From contig NZ_VIRM01000004.1 in the NCBI RefSeq assembly GCF_006874475.1, positions 62,001 to 126,000 on the forward strand: a DNA stretch of 64,000 nucleotides, given 5' to 3'. Below the pieces are notes generated by a model that was given only the letters and a program-made list of their open reading frames with translations, had not been told where the DNA came from and did no database searches. Positions within the stretch are counted from its first letter, which is position 1. Every line of letters starts with the position of its first letter. Of this stretch, positions 20,599 through 30,640 are shown in pieces. Made by a program: the position numbers and the translations under genes. The DNA is from Microbispora hainanensis. GTDB lineage: Bacteria; Actinomycetota; Actinomycetes; Streptosporangiales; Streptosporangiaceae.

Positions 20599-21531
20599 GT
20601 GAACGACTACGACATCCGGCGGCCGGCGGCCGCCGACGCGGCGGCCATCCACGAGCTGGTCGCCGAGCACGACATCGACGTGACCGGCAAGCCCGACTGG
20701 ACACTCGACGACGTCGCCGACACCCTCGGCGAGCTCGACCTGGAGCACGACAGCTGGGTGGTCCGCTCGGGCGGGCGGCTCCTCGGCTGGGGGTACGCAC
20801 GGCGCAAGGGCACGAGCGACAACGTGGACGTCGAGGTGCAGGCGCGTGAGCCCGGCGCTGCCGCCCTCGTGTGGGATCTGGTGCTCGGGCGGGCCGGCGA
20901 TCTCGCCCGCGAGGCCGGGCACGACCACGCCGTCGTCGACGTCAGCGTCTACGAGCAGGACACGGCCATGCGCGAGATGGCCAAGGAGCGCGGCTTCGCG
21001 CCCGCGACCGGTTTCCTCCGGATGCGCGCCGACCACGCGGGTGTGCGGCCCCTCTTCCTGCCCGGGGTCACGGTCGAGACCGGCTCGCCCGACGACGAGG
21101 GGGTGCTGCGCGCGGCGCACGCCGTCCAGCAGGAGGGCTTCGCCGAGCACTTCGGCTTCGTGCCGAAGACGTTCGGGGAATGGGCCGACGAGATGGAGGC
21201 GTCGAGCGCGAACGACTGGACGCAGCTCCTGCTGGCCCGGGTCCACGGCGAGCCCGCGGCCATGCTGCTCGGCACGAACCACTTCGTGCCCGACGAGAAC
21301 TGCGGTTACGTGCGCACGCTGGCGGTGCGGCCCGCGTTCCGCGGGCGCGGTCTCGGCCGGCTGCTGCTCACGCGGGCCTTCGAGGCCGACGAGCGGCGCG
21401 GGCGGGCGGGCACGATCCTGCACGTCGACGGCAACAACACCACTCCCGCGCTCGGCCTTTATCGGTCGGTCGGCATGCGCCCGGTGCTCGTCATCGACGT
21501 CTGGCGGGCCCTCGTCCGTCCCGGATCTTGA
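20599..21531 (+). CDS. GNAT-family acetyltransferase with two GNAT domains
   Basis: This protein of about 310 residues carries two GCN5-related acetyltransferase folds in tandem, as in MshD-like and related actinomycete enzymes. The N-terminal half is degenerate, while the C-terminal half has a clear acetyl-CoA site (LAVRPAFRGRGLGRLLL near residue 245) and the terminal GLYRSVGMRPVLV. The acceptor is unknown. I prefer the GTG at 20599, preceded by AGAAAGAGCGG; the ATG at 20581 is an in-frame alternative adding six residues. Glutamate dehydrogenase follows 69 bp downstream. Confidence 0.85.
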   Translation: MNDYDIRRPAAADAAAIHELVAEHDIDVTGKPDWTLDDVADTLGELDLEHDSWVVRSGGRLLGWGYARRKGTSDNVDVEVQAREPGAAALVWDLVLGRAGDLAREAGHDHAVVDVSVYEQDTAMREMAKERGFAPATGFLRMRADHAGVRPLFLPGVTVETGSPDDEGVLRAAHAVQQEGFAEHFGFVPKTFGEWADEMEASSANDWTQLLLARVHGEPAAMLLGTNHFVPDENCGYVRTLAVRPAFRGRGLGRLLLTRAFEADERRGRAGTILHVDGNNTTPALGLYRSVGMRPVLVIDVWRALVRPGS

Positions 21532-22944
<1,413 letters not shown>

Positions 22945-22965
22945 GTCCATCCGCGCGCCTGATCC

Positions 22966-22998
22966 GAGCGCCCGTCCGGTTTCCCGGGACGGGCGCTC
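22966..22998. terminator. Bidirectional hairpin terminator
   Basis: The perfect 12-bp stem GAGCGCCCGTCC (22966-22977) with GGACGGGCGCTC (22987-22998) lies between the convergent gdhA and MFS genes. Confidence 0.8.
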
Positions 22999-23009
22999 GT
23001 CCGGGGGGG

Positions 23010-24401
23010 TCATCCCCGGTTCCGGCGCAGGAGAGGCAGCGCGCAGACGCCCGCGGCCACGGAGACCGCGGCCACCCACAGCGAGGTCGTCGTGGCGGCG
23101 TGCGCGGAGGGGGCGAGGCTGAGGAACAGCGTGCCGAAGACGGCCACGCCGACGACCTGGCCGAGCTGGAGCATCATCGCCATCAGGCCGCTGGCGTCGG
23201 CCGCGTCCGCGGGCGCGACCCGGGCCAGCGCCACCGCCATGAGGGGGCTGAACGTGCCCGCCATGCCGGCCCCGATGGCCGCGAAGCTGATCTCCAGCAG
23301 CGGCTCGCCGTGGCCGCCGCCGGACAGCGCCGCCGCCAGGGCCAGCTCGCCCGCGGCGGTGACGACGGCGGACACGACGATCACCGGCCGGTGCAGGCGG
23401 GCCGGAAGCCGCTTCCAGTTGAGGCTGGTCAGCCCGAAGGCGCCGGCGGCCGGGATGAACAGGCAGCCCGCCCGCAGGGCGCTGTCACCGAGGCCGCCCT
23501 GGAGGTGGAGGGCCATGACGAACAGCCAGCCGGCGTAGGCCGCCATCACGAGGAAGATGCCGGACGCGGCGGCGGCCACCCCGGGGGCGCGCAGCAGGCG
23601 GCCGGGGACGAGCGGATGCGCCGCACGCCGCTCCACGAGCAGGAACGCGCAGAACGCGAGAACCGACAGGCCCATCGCGACCCACCCCCACAGCGGCCAG
23701 TGCTCCTCGTGGCCGAGCACGAGCGGCACGACCAGCAGGCAGACGGCGAGCGACAGGGTGACCAGGCCGGGCATGTCGAGACCCTGCTCTCGCCGCACGT
23801 GCGCGGCGGGCAGCATCCGGGCGCCGACGGCCAGCAGCGCGAGCCCGATCGGCACGTTGACCAGGAAGACCGGCCGCCAGGCCGTGCCGAACAGGTCGGC
23901 GGTCACCAGCAGCCCGCCGAGCACCTGCCCGACGACCGCACCGGTCGAGATGACCGTGGCGTAGACGCCGAGCGCCCGCCCCCGTGACGCGCCTTCGAAG
24001 GTGACCTGGATCAGGCTGAGCACCTGGGGCACCATCAGGGCGGCTCCCGCGCCCTGCACGAGCCGGAAGGCGATCAGCACGCCGGTCGACGGGGCGAGCC
24101 CGCACATCAGCGACGCGGCCGTGAACACGGCGAGCCCGGTGAGGAACAGGCGCCGATAGCCGATCAGGCCCCCGAGGCGCGCCCCGGTGATCAGCAGCAT
24201 GGCGTACGCCACGGTGTATCCGGAGATGACGAGTTGCAGCCCGGAGCCGGTGGCCCCGAGGTCGGTGCGCATCGTGGGCGCGGCGACGTTGACGATGGTG
24301 GCGTCGAGGACGGCCATGAACTGCCCTGCCAGGATGACGCCGAGCAGCAGGGCGGGCGATGTTCGCCGCGCGGCCGGCGCGCGGGTGGTGACAGTGGTCA
24401 T
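23010..24401 (-). CDS. MFS drug-exporter, DHA2 (EmrB/QacA) family
   Basis: This 463-residue multi-pass membrane protein begins with the DHA2 signature AGQFMAVLDATIVNVAAPTM near residue 22 and carries further family motifs, RLVQGAGAALMVPQ near 110 and the antiporter motif around GAVVGQVLGGLL near 150. About 13-14 helices are expected, using the proton gradient to export small toxic compounds. The ATG at 24401 gives normal length; the longer frame upstream runs through the promoter. It diverges from an XRE/MmyB-type regulator, a common arrangement in which the regulator controls the exporter. Confidence 0.92.
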   Translation of the reverse strand: MTTVTTRAPAARRTSPALLLGVILAGQFMAVLDATIVNVAAPTMRTDLGATGSGLQLVISGYTVAYAMLLITGARLGGLIGYRRLFLTGLAVFTAASLMCGLAPSTGVLIAFRLVQGAGAALMVPQVLSLIQVTFEGASRGRALGVYATVISTGAVVGQVLGGLLVTADLFGTAWRPVFLVNVPIGLALLAVGARMLPAAHVRREQGLDMPGLVTLSLAVCLLVVPLVLGHEEHWPLWGWVAMGLSVLAFCAFLLVERRAAHPLVPGRLLRAPGVAAAASGIFLVMAAYAGWLFVMALHLQGGLGDSALRAGCLFIPAAGAFGLTSLNWKRLPARLHRPVIVVSAVVTAAGELALAAALSGGGHGEPLLEISFAAIGAGMAGTFSPLMAVALARVAPADAADASGLMAMMLQLGQVVGVAVFGTLFLSLAPSAHAATTTSLWVAAVSVAAGVCALPLLRRNRG

Positions 24402-24424
24402 GGCGGCAACGATGCTGCCGCCGC

Positions 24425-24459
24425 GATACCGGTAACGAGAGCCTGCCGATACTGGTACT
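24425..24459. promoter_or_regulatory. Direct repeats GATACCGGTA / GATACTGGTA in the MFS-regulator gap
   Basis: Two 12-bp related boxes start at 24425 and 24448, 23 bp apart, in the 103-bp gap between the divergent exporter and XRE/MmyB genes. The first has a TACCGGTA palindromic core. They are good candidates for regulator binding sites covering both promoters. Confidence 0.5.
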
Positions 24460-24504
24460 GACACCACCTGGCAACGCGGTCGCCCACCCGTGAGGATGGG
24501 GAAG

Positions 24505-25392
24505 GTGACGACGGGGATGCGCACCAGGAACACCAGGCGGGAGGAGCTCGCGGCCTTCCTGCGGAGCAGGCGCGAGCGGATCAGGCCCGAGGACGTCGGC
24601 CTGCCGCCCGGCCTGCGCCGCCGTACGCCGGGCCTGCGGCGGGAGGAGGTCGCCCAGCTCGCGGGCGTGGGCGTGACCTGGTACACCTGGCTGGAGCAGG
24701 GCCGCCCCATCAACGCGTCCGTGCAGGTGCTCGACGCCGTCGCCCGCACCCTGCGGCTCGACGCGGCCGAACGGGAGCACCTCTACCGGCTGGCGGACCT
24801 GCCGGAGATCGCCGATCCGGCGGGCGACGGGGAGGGCCTCGACGCCGAGGTGCACACGATCCTGCGCCGGCTCGACCCGCTGCCCGCGTGCGTCTACAGC
24901 GGGCGTTACGACCTGCTCGCCTGGAACGCCGCGTACGGCACGCTCTTCGCGTCGGTGGTCGAGCAGCCGCGGCTCGAACGCAACGTCCTGTGGCGGGTGT
25001 TCACCCTGCCCGACTGCTGCTGCCCGCTGGTGAACAAGGACGAGGAGCTCCCGCAGATGGTCGCCACGCTGCGGGCCGCGTTCGGCCGCCACCTGGGAGA
25101 TCCGGCCTGGACGAATTTCGTCGCCCGGCTGTCGGCGGCCAGCCCGGAGTTCGCCCGGATGTGGGCGATGCACGAGGTGGCCAGGCCGGGCGTCCGGGTG
25201 AAGCTGTTCAAGCACTCGTCGGTGGGCCTGATCCGCCTGACGTCCACGAGCATGGCGCTGGCGACGCCGCCGGAGACCCGCATCGTGGTCTACACGCCGA
25301 TGGACGACGAGAGCGGGCAGCGGATCGACTGGCTGGCGGCCCATCCGGAGGCCGCCCACTGCCCGCTGCATGCGACGCCCGCCCGCGGGTAA
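24505..25392 (+). CDS. XRE-family transcriptional regulator with MmyB-like ligand-binding domain
   Basis: This protein of about 295 residues has an N-terminal helix-turn-helix (GLRREEVAQLAGVGVTWYTWLEQGR near residues 45-70) and a C-terminal PAS-like MmyB ligand-binding domain (VYSGRYDLLAWNAAY near 135, VARLSAASPEFARMWAMHEVARPG near 210). MmyB-type regulators bind fatty-acid-like or other small ligands and often control neighbouring dehydrogenases or exporters. GAGG lies 9 bases before the GTG at 24505; starts at 24490, 24496 and 24517 are also possible. It diverges from the MFS exporter, its probable target. Confidence 0.88.
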   Translation: MTTGMRTRNTRREELAAFLRSRRERIRPEDVGLPPGLRRRTPGLRREEVAQLAGVGVTWYTWLEQGRPINASVQVLDAVARTLRLDAAEREHLYRLADLPEIADPAGDGEGLDAEVHTILRRLDPLPACVYSGRYDLLAWNAAYGTLFASVVEQPRLERNVLWRVFTLPDCCCPLVNKDEELPQMVATLRAAFGRHLGDPAWTNFVARLSAASPEFARMWAMHEVARPGVRVKLFKHSSVGLIRLTSTSMALATPPETRIVVYTPMDDESGQRIDWLAAHPEAAHCPLHATPARG

Positions 25393-25402
25393 AGCCCCGG
25401 TC

Positions 25403-25774
25403 ATGGCCTGTCGTATCACTGAACTCGTCGTCGACTGTCACGACCCCGAGCGGCTCGCCGCCTTCTGGTGCGAGGTGCTGGGTTTCGAGGTGATCGAGCG
25501 CAAGGACGGCTGGGTGGAGATCGGCCCGCCCGGCACCGGCTTCGGCGGTCTCCAGCCGACGCTCATCTTCGAGCCCGTGCCCGAGCGCAAGCGAGACAAG
25601 CTGCGCCTGCACTTCGACGTCAACCCCACCGACCGCGACCAGGAGGCCGAGCTGGAGCGCCTGCTGAAGCTCGGCGCCGTGCCGGCCGATGTGGGCCAGA
25701 CCGGCGAGGAGGAGTGGCACGTGCTCGCCGACCCGGAGGGCAACGAGTTCTGCCTGCTGCGCCGCCGCCTGTGA
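25403..25774 (+). CDS. VOC-family (glyoxalase-like) protein
   Basis: This 123-residue protein has a vicinal-oxygen-chelate fold of the glyoxalase-like PF18029 type, built of two beta-alpha-beta-beta-beta units. Visible blocks are LVVDCHDPERLAAFWCEVLGFEV at the start and LADPEGNEFCLL at the end. Related proteins are often of unknown substrate; a small-molecule binding or lyase role is possible. It starts 8 bp after the XRE regulator stop, so co-transcription is likely. The ATG at 25403 begins the domain directly. Confidence 0.88.
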   Translation: MACRITELVVDCHDPERLAAFWCEVLGFEVIERKDGWVEIGPPGTGFGGLQPTLIFEPVPERKRDKLRLHFDVNPTDRDQEAELERLLKLGAVPADVGQTGEEEWHVLADPEGNEFCLLRRRL

Positions 25775-25809
25775 GCTTGGCAGGGGGGTGATGCGGTAGC
25801 GTCCGGAGG

Positions 25810-26172
25810 GTGGCGAGGATCTTCACGGTCGACGAGGCCAGGTCGCTGATGCCGGCGGTGCTCGAGCACGCCCGCGCGTTCGTCGCCGTACGCGCCGACC
25901 TGGCCGAGCTCACCCACGACCTGCGGCACGCGGGCGCCTCACCCCTCGGCGGCCTGCCGGAGGCCAAGGGCCTGGAGGCGCGGATGGACGAGATCCTGAC
26001 CTGGTTCGACGCCGAGGACATCGAGATCAAGGGCGTCGCCCCGCTGCTCGTCGACTTCCCCGCCGTGCTCGGCGAGGTGTCCGTACGGCTGTGCTGGCTG
26101 GAGGGGGAGCTCGCCCTCGGCTGGTATCACCGCAGCGATCTCGGCTTCCCCGGCCGCCGCCCGCTTCCCTAG
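25810..26172 (+). CDS. DUF2203 domain-containing protein
   Basis: This 120-residue protein is of the DUF2203 family, recognisable by the opening RIFTVDEARSLMPAVLEHA, the central IEIKGVAPLLVDFPA, and the end LCWLEGELALGWYHRSDLGFPGR. The family is widespread in Actinobacteria and Deinococcus and has no known function. It begins at a GTG directly preceded by CCGGAGG and follows the VOC gene by 35 bp. Confidence 0.85.
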   Translation: MARIFTVDEARSLMPAVLEHARAFVAVRADLAELTHDLRHAGASPLGGLPEAKGLEARMDEILTWFDAEDIEIKGVAPLLVDFPAVLGEVSVRLCWLEGELALGWYHRSDLGFPGRRPLP

Positions 26173-26228
26173 CCTCACGCCCACCCCGTTTCCACCTCCG
26201 GCGCGGGCACGCCGGGGATCATGAGGGA

Positions 26229-26737
26229 ATGCCCCGGAACTCGCTTGATCGCGCCCGCCGGCTGTGGGCGGCGATGGCCCGCGTCCCTGTCGCGTTTCCC
26301 GGCCCCGGCGACGTGGCCGTCGTGGTCTCGCCCGAGTCGTGGTTGTGCCCGCCGGGATGGGCGGGCGTCGTGACGCTGGACGGCGCCGCCCTGGCGACCG
26401 TGCCCGACGCCGATCTGGCCGAGCCGCTGCGCGACGCCCTGCCCGCCGGCCGCATGGATCCGTCCCTGCTGCCCTCCCTGCTGCCCTCCCTGCTGCCCGC
26501 CCGGCTCGCCGTCCGCGACGTGCTGGGCCCGGCGGCGCTCGCGTACCTCGACGCCGGAGACCCCGGTGCCGTGATCGTGGCCTGGCCCGGGTCGTGGCCT
26601 CGGCGGCGGTGGCCGACGCGCTCGCCGAAGGGCTGCTGCCGCAGTGGAGAGCGCGCCCGGAGCCGTCGCGGCGCGTCGCCCGGGCCCTCGGGTTCCGCGA
26701 GGCCGGTGCCCAGATCAGCCTTCTCCTGCGCCCCTGA
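26229..26737 (+). pseudogene. GNAT acetyltransferase remnant with internal deletion and frameshift
   Basis: The first frame, from an ATG at 26229, encodes the N-terminal part of an actinomycete GNAT protein (ARRLWAAMARVPVAF, PESWLCPPGWAGVV, GPAALAYLDA). Near 26590 the homology moves to another frame, which reads GLARVVASAAVADAL, LLPQWRARPEP, SRRVARALGFREAGAQ and stops at 26737. These are the end of the acetyl-CoA site and the C-terminal strand of the same family. Roughly 100 residues of the core appear to be missing, so the enzyme is probably inactive. The direct repeat TCGTGGCCT lies on both sides of the junction. A triplicated 12-bp unit at 26463-26498 adds S-L-L-P repeats. Confidence 0.7.
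26463..26498 (+). repeat. Three perfect tandem 12-bp units in the GNAT remnant
   Basis: TCCCTGCTGCCC is repeated exactly three times. It is in frame and perfect, so it is probably recent. Confidence 0.9.
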
Positions 26738-26754
26738 CCGCCGCGCGGGCGACC

Positions 26755-27630
26755 TTAGTCAGACAGGTCGTCGAAGCCGTCGAAACCGCCGAAGGCGGCG
26801 CCGTACCGGACGCACACCATGCGGGCCACGGACTCGTGCGCGCCGAGGGGCTCGGCGCACCCGGCGCCGATCGAGTCGGCGGCCGCCGTGATCCGGTCGA
26901 GGTCGGTCTCGGGGCCGATGACGTAGGGCACCATGGCGAGCCGGTTGGCGCCGATGTTGCGCAGGCGCTCGGCGGCGTCGCGCACGCTCGGCTGGCCGTC
27001 CAGCGCGGCGGGGACGACGGGGAGCGTCAGGCGGGCGGCCAGCAGGACGGCCGTCGCGTCGGCGCCACGGGCGGCCTCGTCGCCCCCGGCGGTCGCGACG
27101 ATGATCCCGTCGACCGGCGACGAGACGTTGAACAGGCGCATCCGGTCGGCGCGGGCCAGGCCCGCCTCGGCCAGGCGCACGTGCAGGGCCTCGGCCAGCA
27201 GCGGATGCGGCCCGAGCGGCTCGGTGATCCGCACCGCGGCCTCGCTCTGCGTCACGGCGTCCCGTACGGCGCGCAGCACGCGCGGATGGGGCCCGGTGAC
27301 GAGCGGGACGACCACCGCGGCCGGTCCGTCCGCCGGCCGCTGGGCGGCGATGGACGCGAACTCCTTGGTGAGATCGGCGCCGCCGTCGGCCAGCGAGACG
27401 ATACGAAGGTCGATCTGCGGGTTGTCGAGCCTGACGACGGAGGCGACCTCCATGGCCACGTCACCGCTCGGGCCCGCCGGATCGCCGGCCTTGCCCGGCA
27501 CCGCCAGGACCAGGGCAGGCGCGTCAGGCGGCAGGTCGGCGGGGAGGGGCCGTCTGTGGCGGCCGCCCCCAAACCGCGGAGAGCGCTCTCTGGTGGGGAG
27601 CTTCGGCGGGTCCTCGTGACCTTCGTTCAC
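26755..27630 (-). CDS. CbiX/sirohydrochlorin-chelatase-like protein lacking the N-terminal metal ligand
   Basis: This 291-residue protein has two CbiX-like halves. Family chelatases insert Co, Fe or Ni into sirohydrochlorin using histidines, the first normally in a HGSR-type motif. Here that position reads LVLAVPGKAGDPAG, without histidine. TGPHPRV near residue 120 and GPHPLLAEAL near 150 are retained. The C-terminal half ends with NIGANRLAMVPYVIGP. No siroheme or cobalamin genes are nearby. The protein may be a diverged chelatase or a binding protein. The ATG is the only plausible start at this end. The adjacent gap leads to the LacI operon. Confidence 0.7.
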   Translation of the reverse strand: MNEGHEDPPKLPTRERSPRFGGGRHRRPLPADLPPDAPALVLAVPGKAGDPAGPSGDVAMEVASVVRLDNPQIDLRIVSLADGGADLTKEFASIAAQRPADGPAAVVVPLVTGPHPRVLRAVRDAVTQSEAAVRITEPLGPHPLLAEALHVRLAEAGLARADRMRLFNVSSPVDGIIVATAGGDEAARGADATAVLLAARLTLPVVPAALDGQPSVRDAAERLRNIGANRLAMVPYVIGPETDLDRITAAADSIGAGCAEPLGAHESVARMVCVRYGAAFGGFDGFDDLSD

Positions 27631-27723
27631 ATCGGCGGATTCTAGGGCGAATCTGGTCGAAGAGCAGAACCAACGCGCGGCTTGTTGCGGCTTGGTGATC
27701 TAGGCGGTTTACCTGTTCGTTAC

Positions 27724-27815
27724 TTGACGCTCTCCTGAGGACCCGGTTTGATATGGACTCATCCGGCCGTAAACGTTTACAGATCGTTGCACGTTACCGG
27801 CCGGTAAACGATTAC
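27724..27815 (+). promoter_or_regulatory. Promoter and twin LacI-type operators of the ADP-ribosylglycohydrolase operon
   Basis: TTGACG at 27724-27729 is a likely -35 element, with TTGATA (27748-27753) or an overlapping hexamer as the -10. Immediately downstream are the perfect palindrome GTAAACGTTTAC (27769-27780) and the near copy GTAAACGATTAC (27804-27815), 35 bp apart and in the same orientation. The central CG is typical of LacI-family sites, and the position blocks transcription of the operon. Autoregulation by the LacI protein is the simplest reading. Confidence 0.75.
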
Positions 27816-27843
27816 AGGACACTCTCTCCCAAGTGAGGTTCCG

Positions 27844-28887
27844 TTGACCGAGGGTCCCACGATCACCACGATCGCGCAACGCGCCGGTGTGTCGATCGCC
27901 TCGGTGTCACGTGTGCTCAACGGGCTGCCCACGCGCGAGGACACCGTGCGGCGTGTCATGCGCGCGGCCGACGAACTGGGCTACGTGCCCAACTCGGTCG
28001 CCCGCTCGCTCCGCAACCGCCGCACCGACCAGATCGCCTTCGCGATGGCCGACATCGGCAACCCGGTCTACGTGGCCATGGTGCGCGAGATCCAGCCGCT
28101 GCTGAAGGCGGCGGGCTACCGGCTCCTGATCCACTCGACGGACGGCGAGGCCGAAGACGAGCTCGGCGTGCTGCGCGGGCTGCGCGAGCGCTACGTGGAC
28201 GGCCTCATCATCAGCCCGCTGCGCGGCGTCACCGAGGAGCACGTCGAGGCCATCGTCGCCGCGCGCGCCCCCGTCGTGGTCATCGGCGCGCTGCCGGACG
28301 ACATGCCGGAGGGCGCGCTGGTCGACAACGTGCGCACCGACTCGAGAGCCGGCGTGCGGCTCGCGCTCGACCACCTGCACACCATCGGCAGGCGGCGCAT
28401 CGGCTTCCTCAACGGCCCGCTCGACACCGTTCCCGGCGCCGCCCGCGCCGCCGCCTACCGGGAGGCGCTGGAGGCGCTCGGCCTGCCGTACGACGAGGAC
28501 CTCGTCGAGGTGGGCGACTTCTACCGCGACAGCGGCGCGCGCGCCGCGCGGGCACTGCTGTCGCGCGTGCCCGGCGTCGACGCGCTGATGTGCGCCAACG
28601 ACCTCATCGCGCTCGGCGCGCTCGACGTGCTGCGCGAGCAGGGCAGGGACGTCCCCGGCGACGTGGCGGTGGTCGGCATGGACGACACCGACCTCGCCTC
28701 GGTGACCTGGCCGACGCTCACCAGCGTCTCGCTCGGGTCGGCCGAGCGCGGCCGGGCGGCGGCCGGGCTGCTGCTCGACCGGCTGCAGAACGGCCCGCGC
28801 GAGCCGCGGGTGTCGGTCGTGCGGCCGAGCCTCACCGTCCGGGGCTCCACCACTCTTCCGCCGGCCTCGCCGGGAGGTGCCCGATGA
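27844..28887 (+). CDS. LacI-family transcriptional regulator
   Basis: This 347-residue repressor has a LacI helix-turn-helix at residues 5-30 (TIAQRAGVSIASVSRVLNG), a hinge helix (NSVARSLRNRRTDQIAFAM), and a periplasmic-binding-protein-like effector domain with ANPV/NPVY-type and CANDLIALGALD motifs. It opens the operon and overlaps the first permease by four bases. It probably binds the GTAAACG boxes just upstream and releases them when a sugar or ribosyl ligand is present. The start is a TTG preceded by GTGAGG. Confidence 0.93.
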   Translation: MTEGPTITTIAQRAGVSIASVSRVLNGLPTREDTVRRVMRAADELGYVPNSVARSLRNRRTDQIAFAMADIGNPVYVAMVREIQPLLKAAGYRLLIHSTDGEAEDELGVLRGLRERYVDGLIISPLRGVTEEHVEAIVAARAPVVVIGALPDDMPEGALVDNVRTDSRAGVRLALDHLHTIGRRRIGFLNGPLDTVPGAARAAAYREALEALGLPYDEDLVEVGDFYRDSGARAARALLSRVPGVDALMCANDLIALGALDVLREQGRDVPGDVAVVGMDDTDLASVTWPTLTSVSLGSAERGRAAAGLLLDRLQNGPREPRVSVVRPSLTVRGSTTLPPASPGGAR

Positions 28888-29789
28888 CCGCTGTAGCCGA
28901 GCGGCCGTACGGCCGCGCCGGAGGCGGGCCGCGACGCGGGCCCCTGTCGGGGAGCGGGCTCACCCTCCTGCTCCCCGCGCTCGTGCCGGTGCTGCTGTTC
29001 AGCGTGGGCCCGCTGGTCTACGGCATCCTGCTGGCCTTCACCGACGCGCGGTCCGGCCGCAACACCGAGACCTCGTTCGTGGGCCTGGCGAACTTCGTGG
29101 AGCTGCTGTCGGACGGCGACTTCTGGGAGTCGTTCCGGATCGGCATGGTCTGGGGCCTGTCGGTGACCGTGCTGCAGTTCCTCGCCTCGCTGGGGCTCGC
29201 GCTGCTGCTGAACCAGGACCTCCGCCTGCGCGGCGTCGCCCGGGTGCTGGCGGTCGTGCCGTGGGCGATGCCGCCCGTGGTGGTCGGCCTGATGTGGCGG
29301 CTCGTCTATCACCCGGACGCGGGCCTGCTCAACGGCCTGTTCGGCTCGGACGTCGACTGGCTGCACGACTTCTCCCTCGCGCTGCCCGCGGTCATCGTCG
29401 TGGGGGTCTGGACCGGCATGCCGCAGACCACGGTCGTGCTGCTCGCCGGCCTGCAGAACGTGCCCAGGGAGCTCTACGAGGCGGTCAGCGTCGACGGCGC
29501 GGGTGCCTGGCGGCGGTTCTGGAACGTCACGCTGCCGCAGCTGCGGCCCGTGATCGTGGCCATCACCTCACTCGACTTCGTGTGGAACATCAACCAGTTC
29601 AGCCTGGTCTACGTGCTCACCCAGGGCGGGCCGGGCGGGCGGACGAGGCTGCCGATGCTGTTCGCGTACGAGGAGGCGTTCCGATACGGCTTCTTCGGGT
29701 ACGCCGCGACGCTCGGCGTGGCGATCACGATCGTCGTGCTGGCCGTGCTGGGCCTGTACCTGTGGCGGCAGGCGCAGGAGGGCAACTGA
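28884..29789 (+). CDS. Carbohydrate ABC transporter permease (CUT1, MalF/UgpA-like)
   Basis: This 301-residue inner-membrane permease has six helices. The EAA motif that docks the ATPase is visible near residue 205 (ELYEAVSVDGAGAWRRFWNVTLPQL). The ATG overlaps the LacI stop as ATGA and has GGAGGTG upstream. It pairs with the permease that starts 1 bp after its stop, and with the lipoprotein at 30641. No ATPase gene is present in the operon; actinomycete CUT1 systems commonly share the MsiK ATPase encoded elsewhere. Confidence 0.94.
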   Translation: MTAVAERPYGRAGGGPRRGPLSGSGLTLLLPALVPVLLFSVGPLVYGILLAFTDARSGRNTETSFVGLANFVELLSDGDFWESFRIGMVWGLSVTVLQFLASLGLALLLNQDLRLRGVARVLAVVPWAMPPVVVGLMWRLVYHPDAGLLNGLFGSDVDWLHDFSLALPAVIVVGVWTGMPQTTVVLLAGLQNVPRELYEAVSVDGAGAWRRFWNVTLPQLRPVIVAITSLDFVWNINQFSLVYVLTQGGPGGRTRLPMLFAYEEAFRYGFFGYAATLGVAITIVVLAVLGLYLWRQAQEGN

Positions 29790-29790
29790 C

Positions 29791-30609
29791 ATGACGCGTG
29801 CGCTGAAATATCTCGCCCTGCTGGGATATGTCGTCTTCCTGGCGTTCCCGCTGCTGTGGCTGCTGTCCACGGCGCTGAAGACTCCGCAGGAGATGGCCGC
29901 CCTCGATCCCACGTGGATCCCGCGCCGGCCCACGCTGGCCAACTTCGCCGACGCCTTCGCTGAGCAGGACCTGGTCGGCGCGGGGCTGCGCAGTCTCGTC
30001 GTCGCGGTCGCCACCGCCCTGATCACGGTGGCGCTCGCGCTGCCCGCGGCGTACGCGCTGGCCCGCTTCCGCGGCGTGGCCGGCAAGATCGCGATCGGCT
30101 GGGTGCTGGTCAGCCAGGTCTTCCCGGTCGTCCTGATCATCATTCCGCTGTTCATGGTGCTGCGGCGGCTGGAACTGGTGAACACCCTCGCCGGGCTCAC
30201 GGTCGTGCACGTCACGTTCGTCATGCCGTTCGCGCTGTGGATGCTGCGCGGATATGTGCGGGCGGTGCCGCGCGAGCTGGAGGAGGCCGCGTCCGTGGAC
30301 GGCGCGGGGCGGCTGCGCGCACTGGCCGCCGTCGTCGCGCCACTGCTCGCGCCCGGCGTCGTCGCGACGCTCCTGTTCAGCTTCATCTCGTCCTGGAACG
30401 AGTTCATGTTCGCCCTCGTGATCCTCAAGGATCCCGAGGTGGAAACCCTTCCGCTGACGCTGGTGCGTTTCGTCGGCCCGGAAGGGGTCGCCCGGCTCGG
30501 CCCTCTGGCGGCGGCGTCGCTGCTCGCGACCGTGCCGAGCCTCGTCTTCTTCGCGATCATCCAGCGGCGCCTGCGGTCCGGCCTGATGGCCGGGGCCGTC
30601 AAGGGCTGA
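29791..30609 (+). CDS. Carbohydrate ABC transporter permease (CUT1, MalG/UgpE-like)
   Basis: This 272-residue partner permease starts with a short cytoplasmic tail. The MalG-type EAA loop is near residue 170 (ELEEAASVDGAGRLRALAAVVAPLLAPG), followed by SFISSWNEFMFALV. It is translationally coupled to the preceding gene. Together the two form the channel for the sugar-like substrate of this operon. Confidence 0.94.
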   Translation: MTRALKYLALLGYVVFLAFPLLWLLSTALKTPQEMAALDPTWIPRRPTLANFADAFAEQDLVGAGLRSLVVAVATALITVALALPAAYALARFRGVAGKIAIGWVLVSQVFPVVLIIIPLFMVLRRLELVNTLAGLTVVHVTFVMPFALWMLRGYVRAVPRELEEAASVDGAGRLRALAAVVAPLLAPGVVATLLFSFISSWNEFMFALVILKDPEVETLPLTLVRFVGPEGVARLGPLAAASLLATVPSLVFFAIIQRRLRSGLMAGAVKG

Positions 30610-30640
30610 CCGGCATGGCGACCTTCGATAGGAGTTCTCA

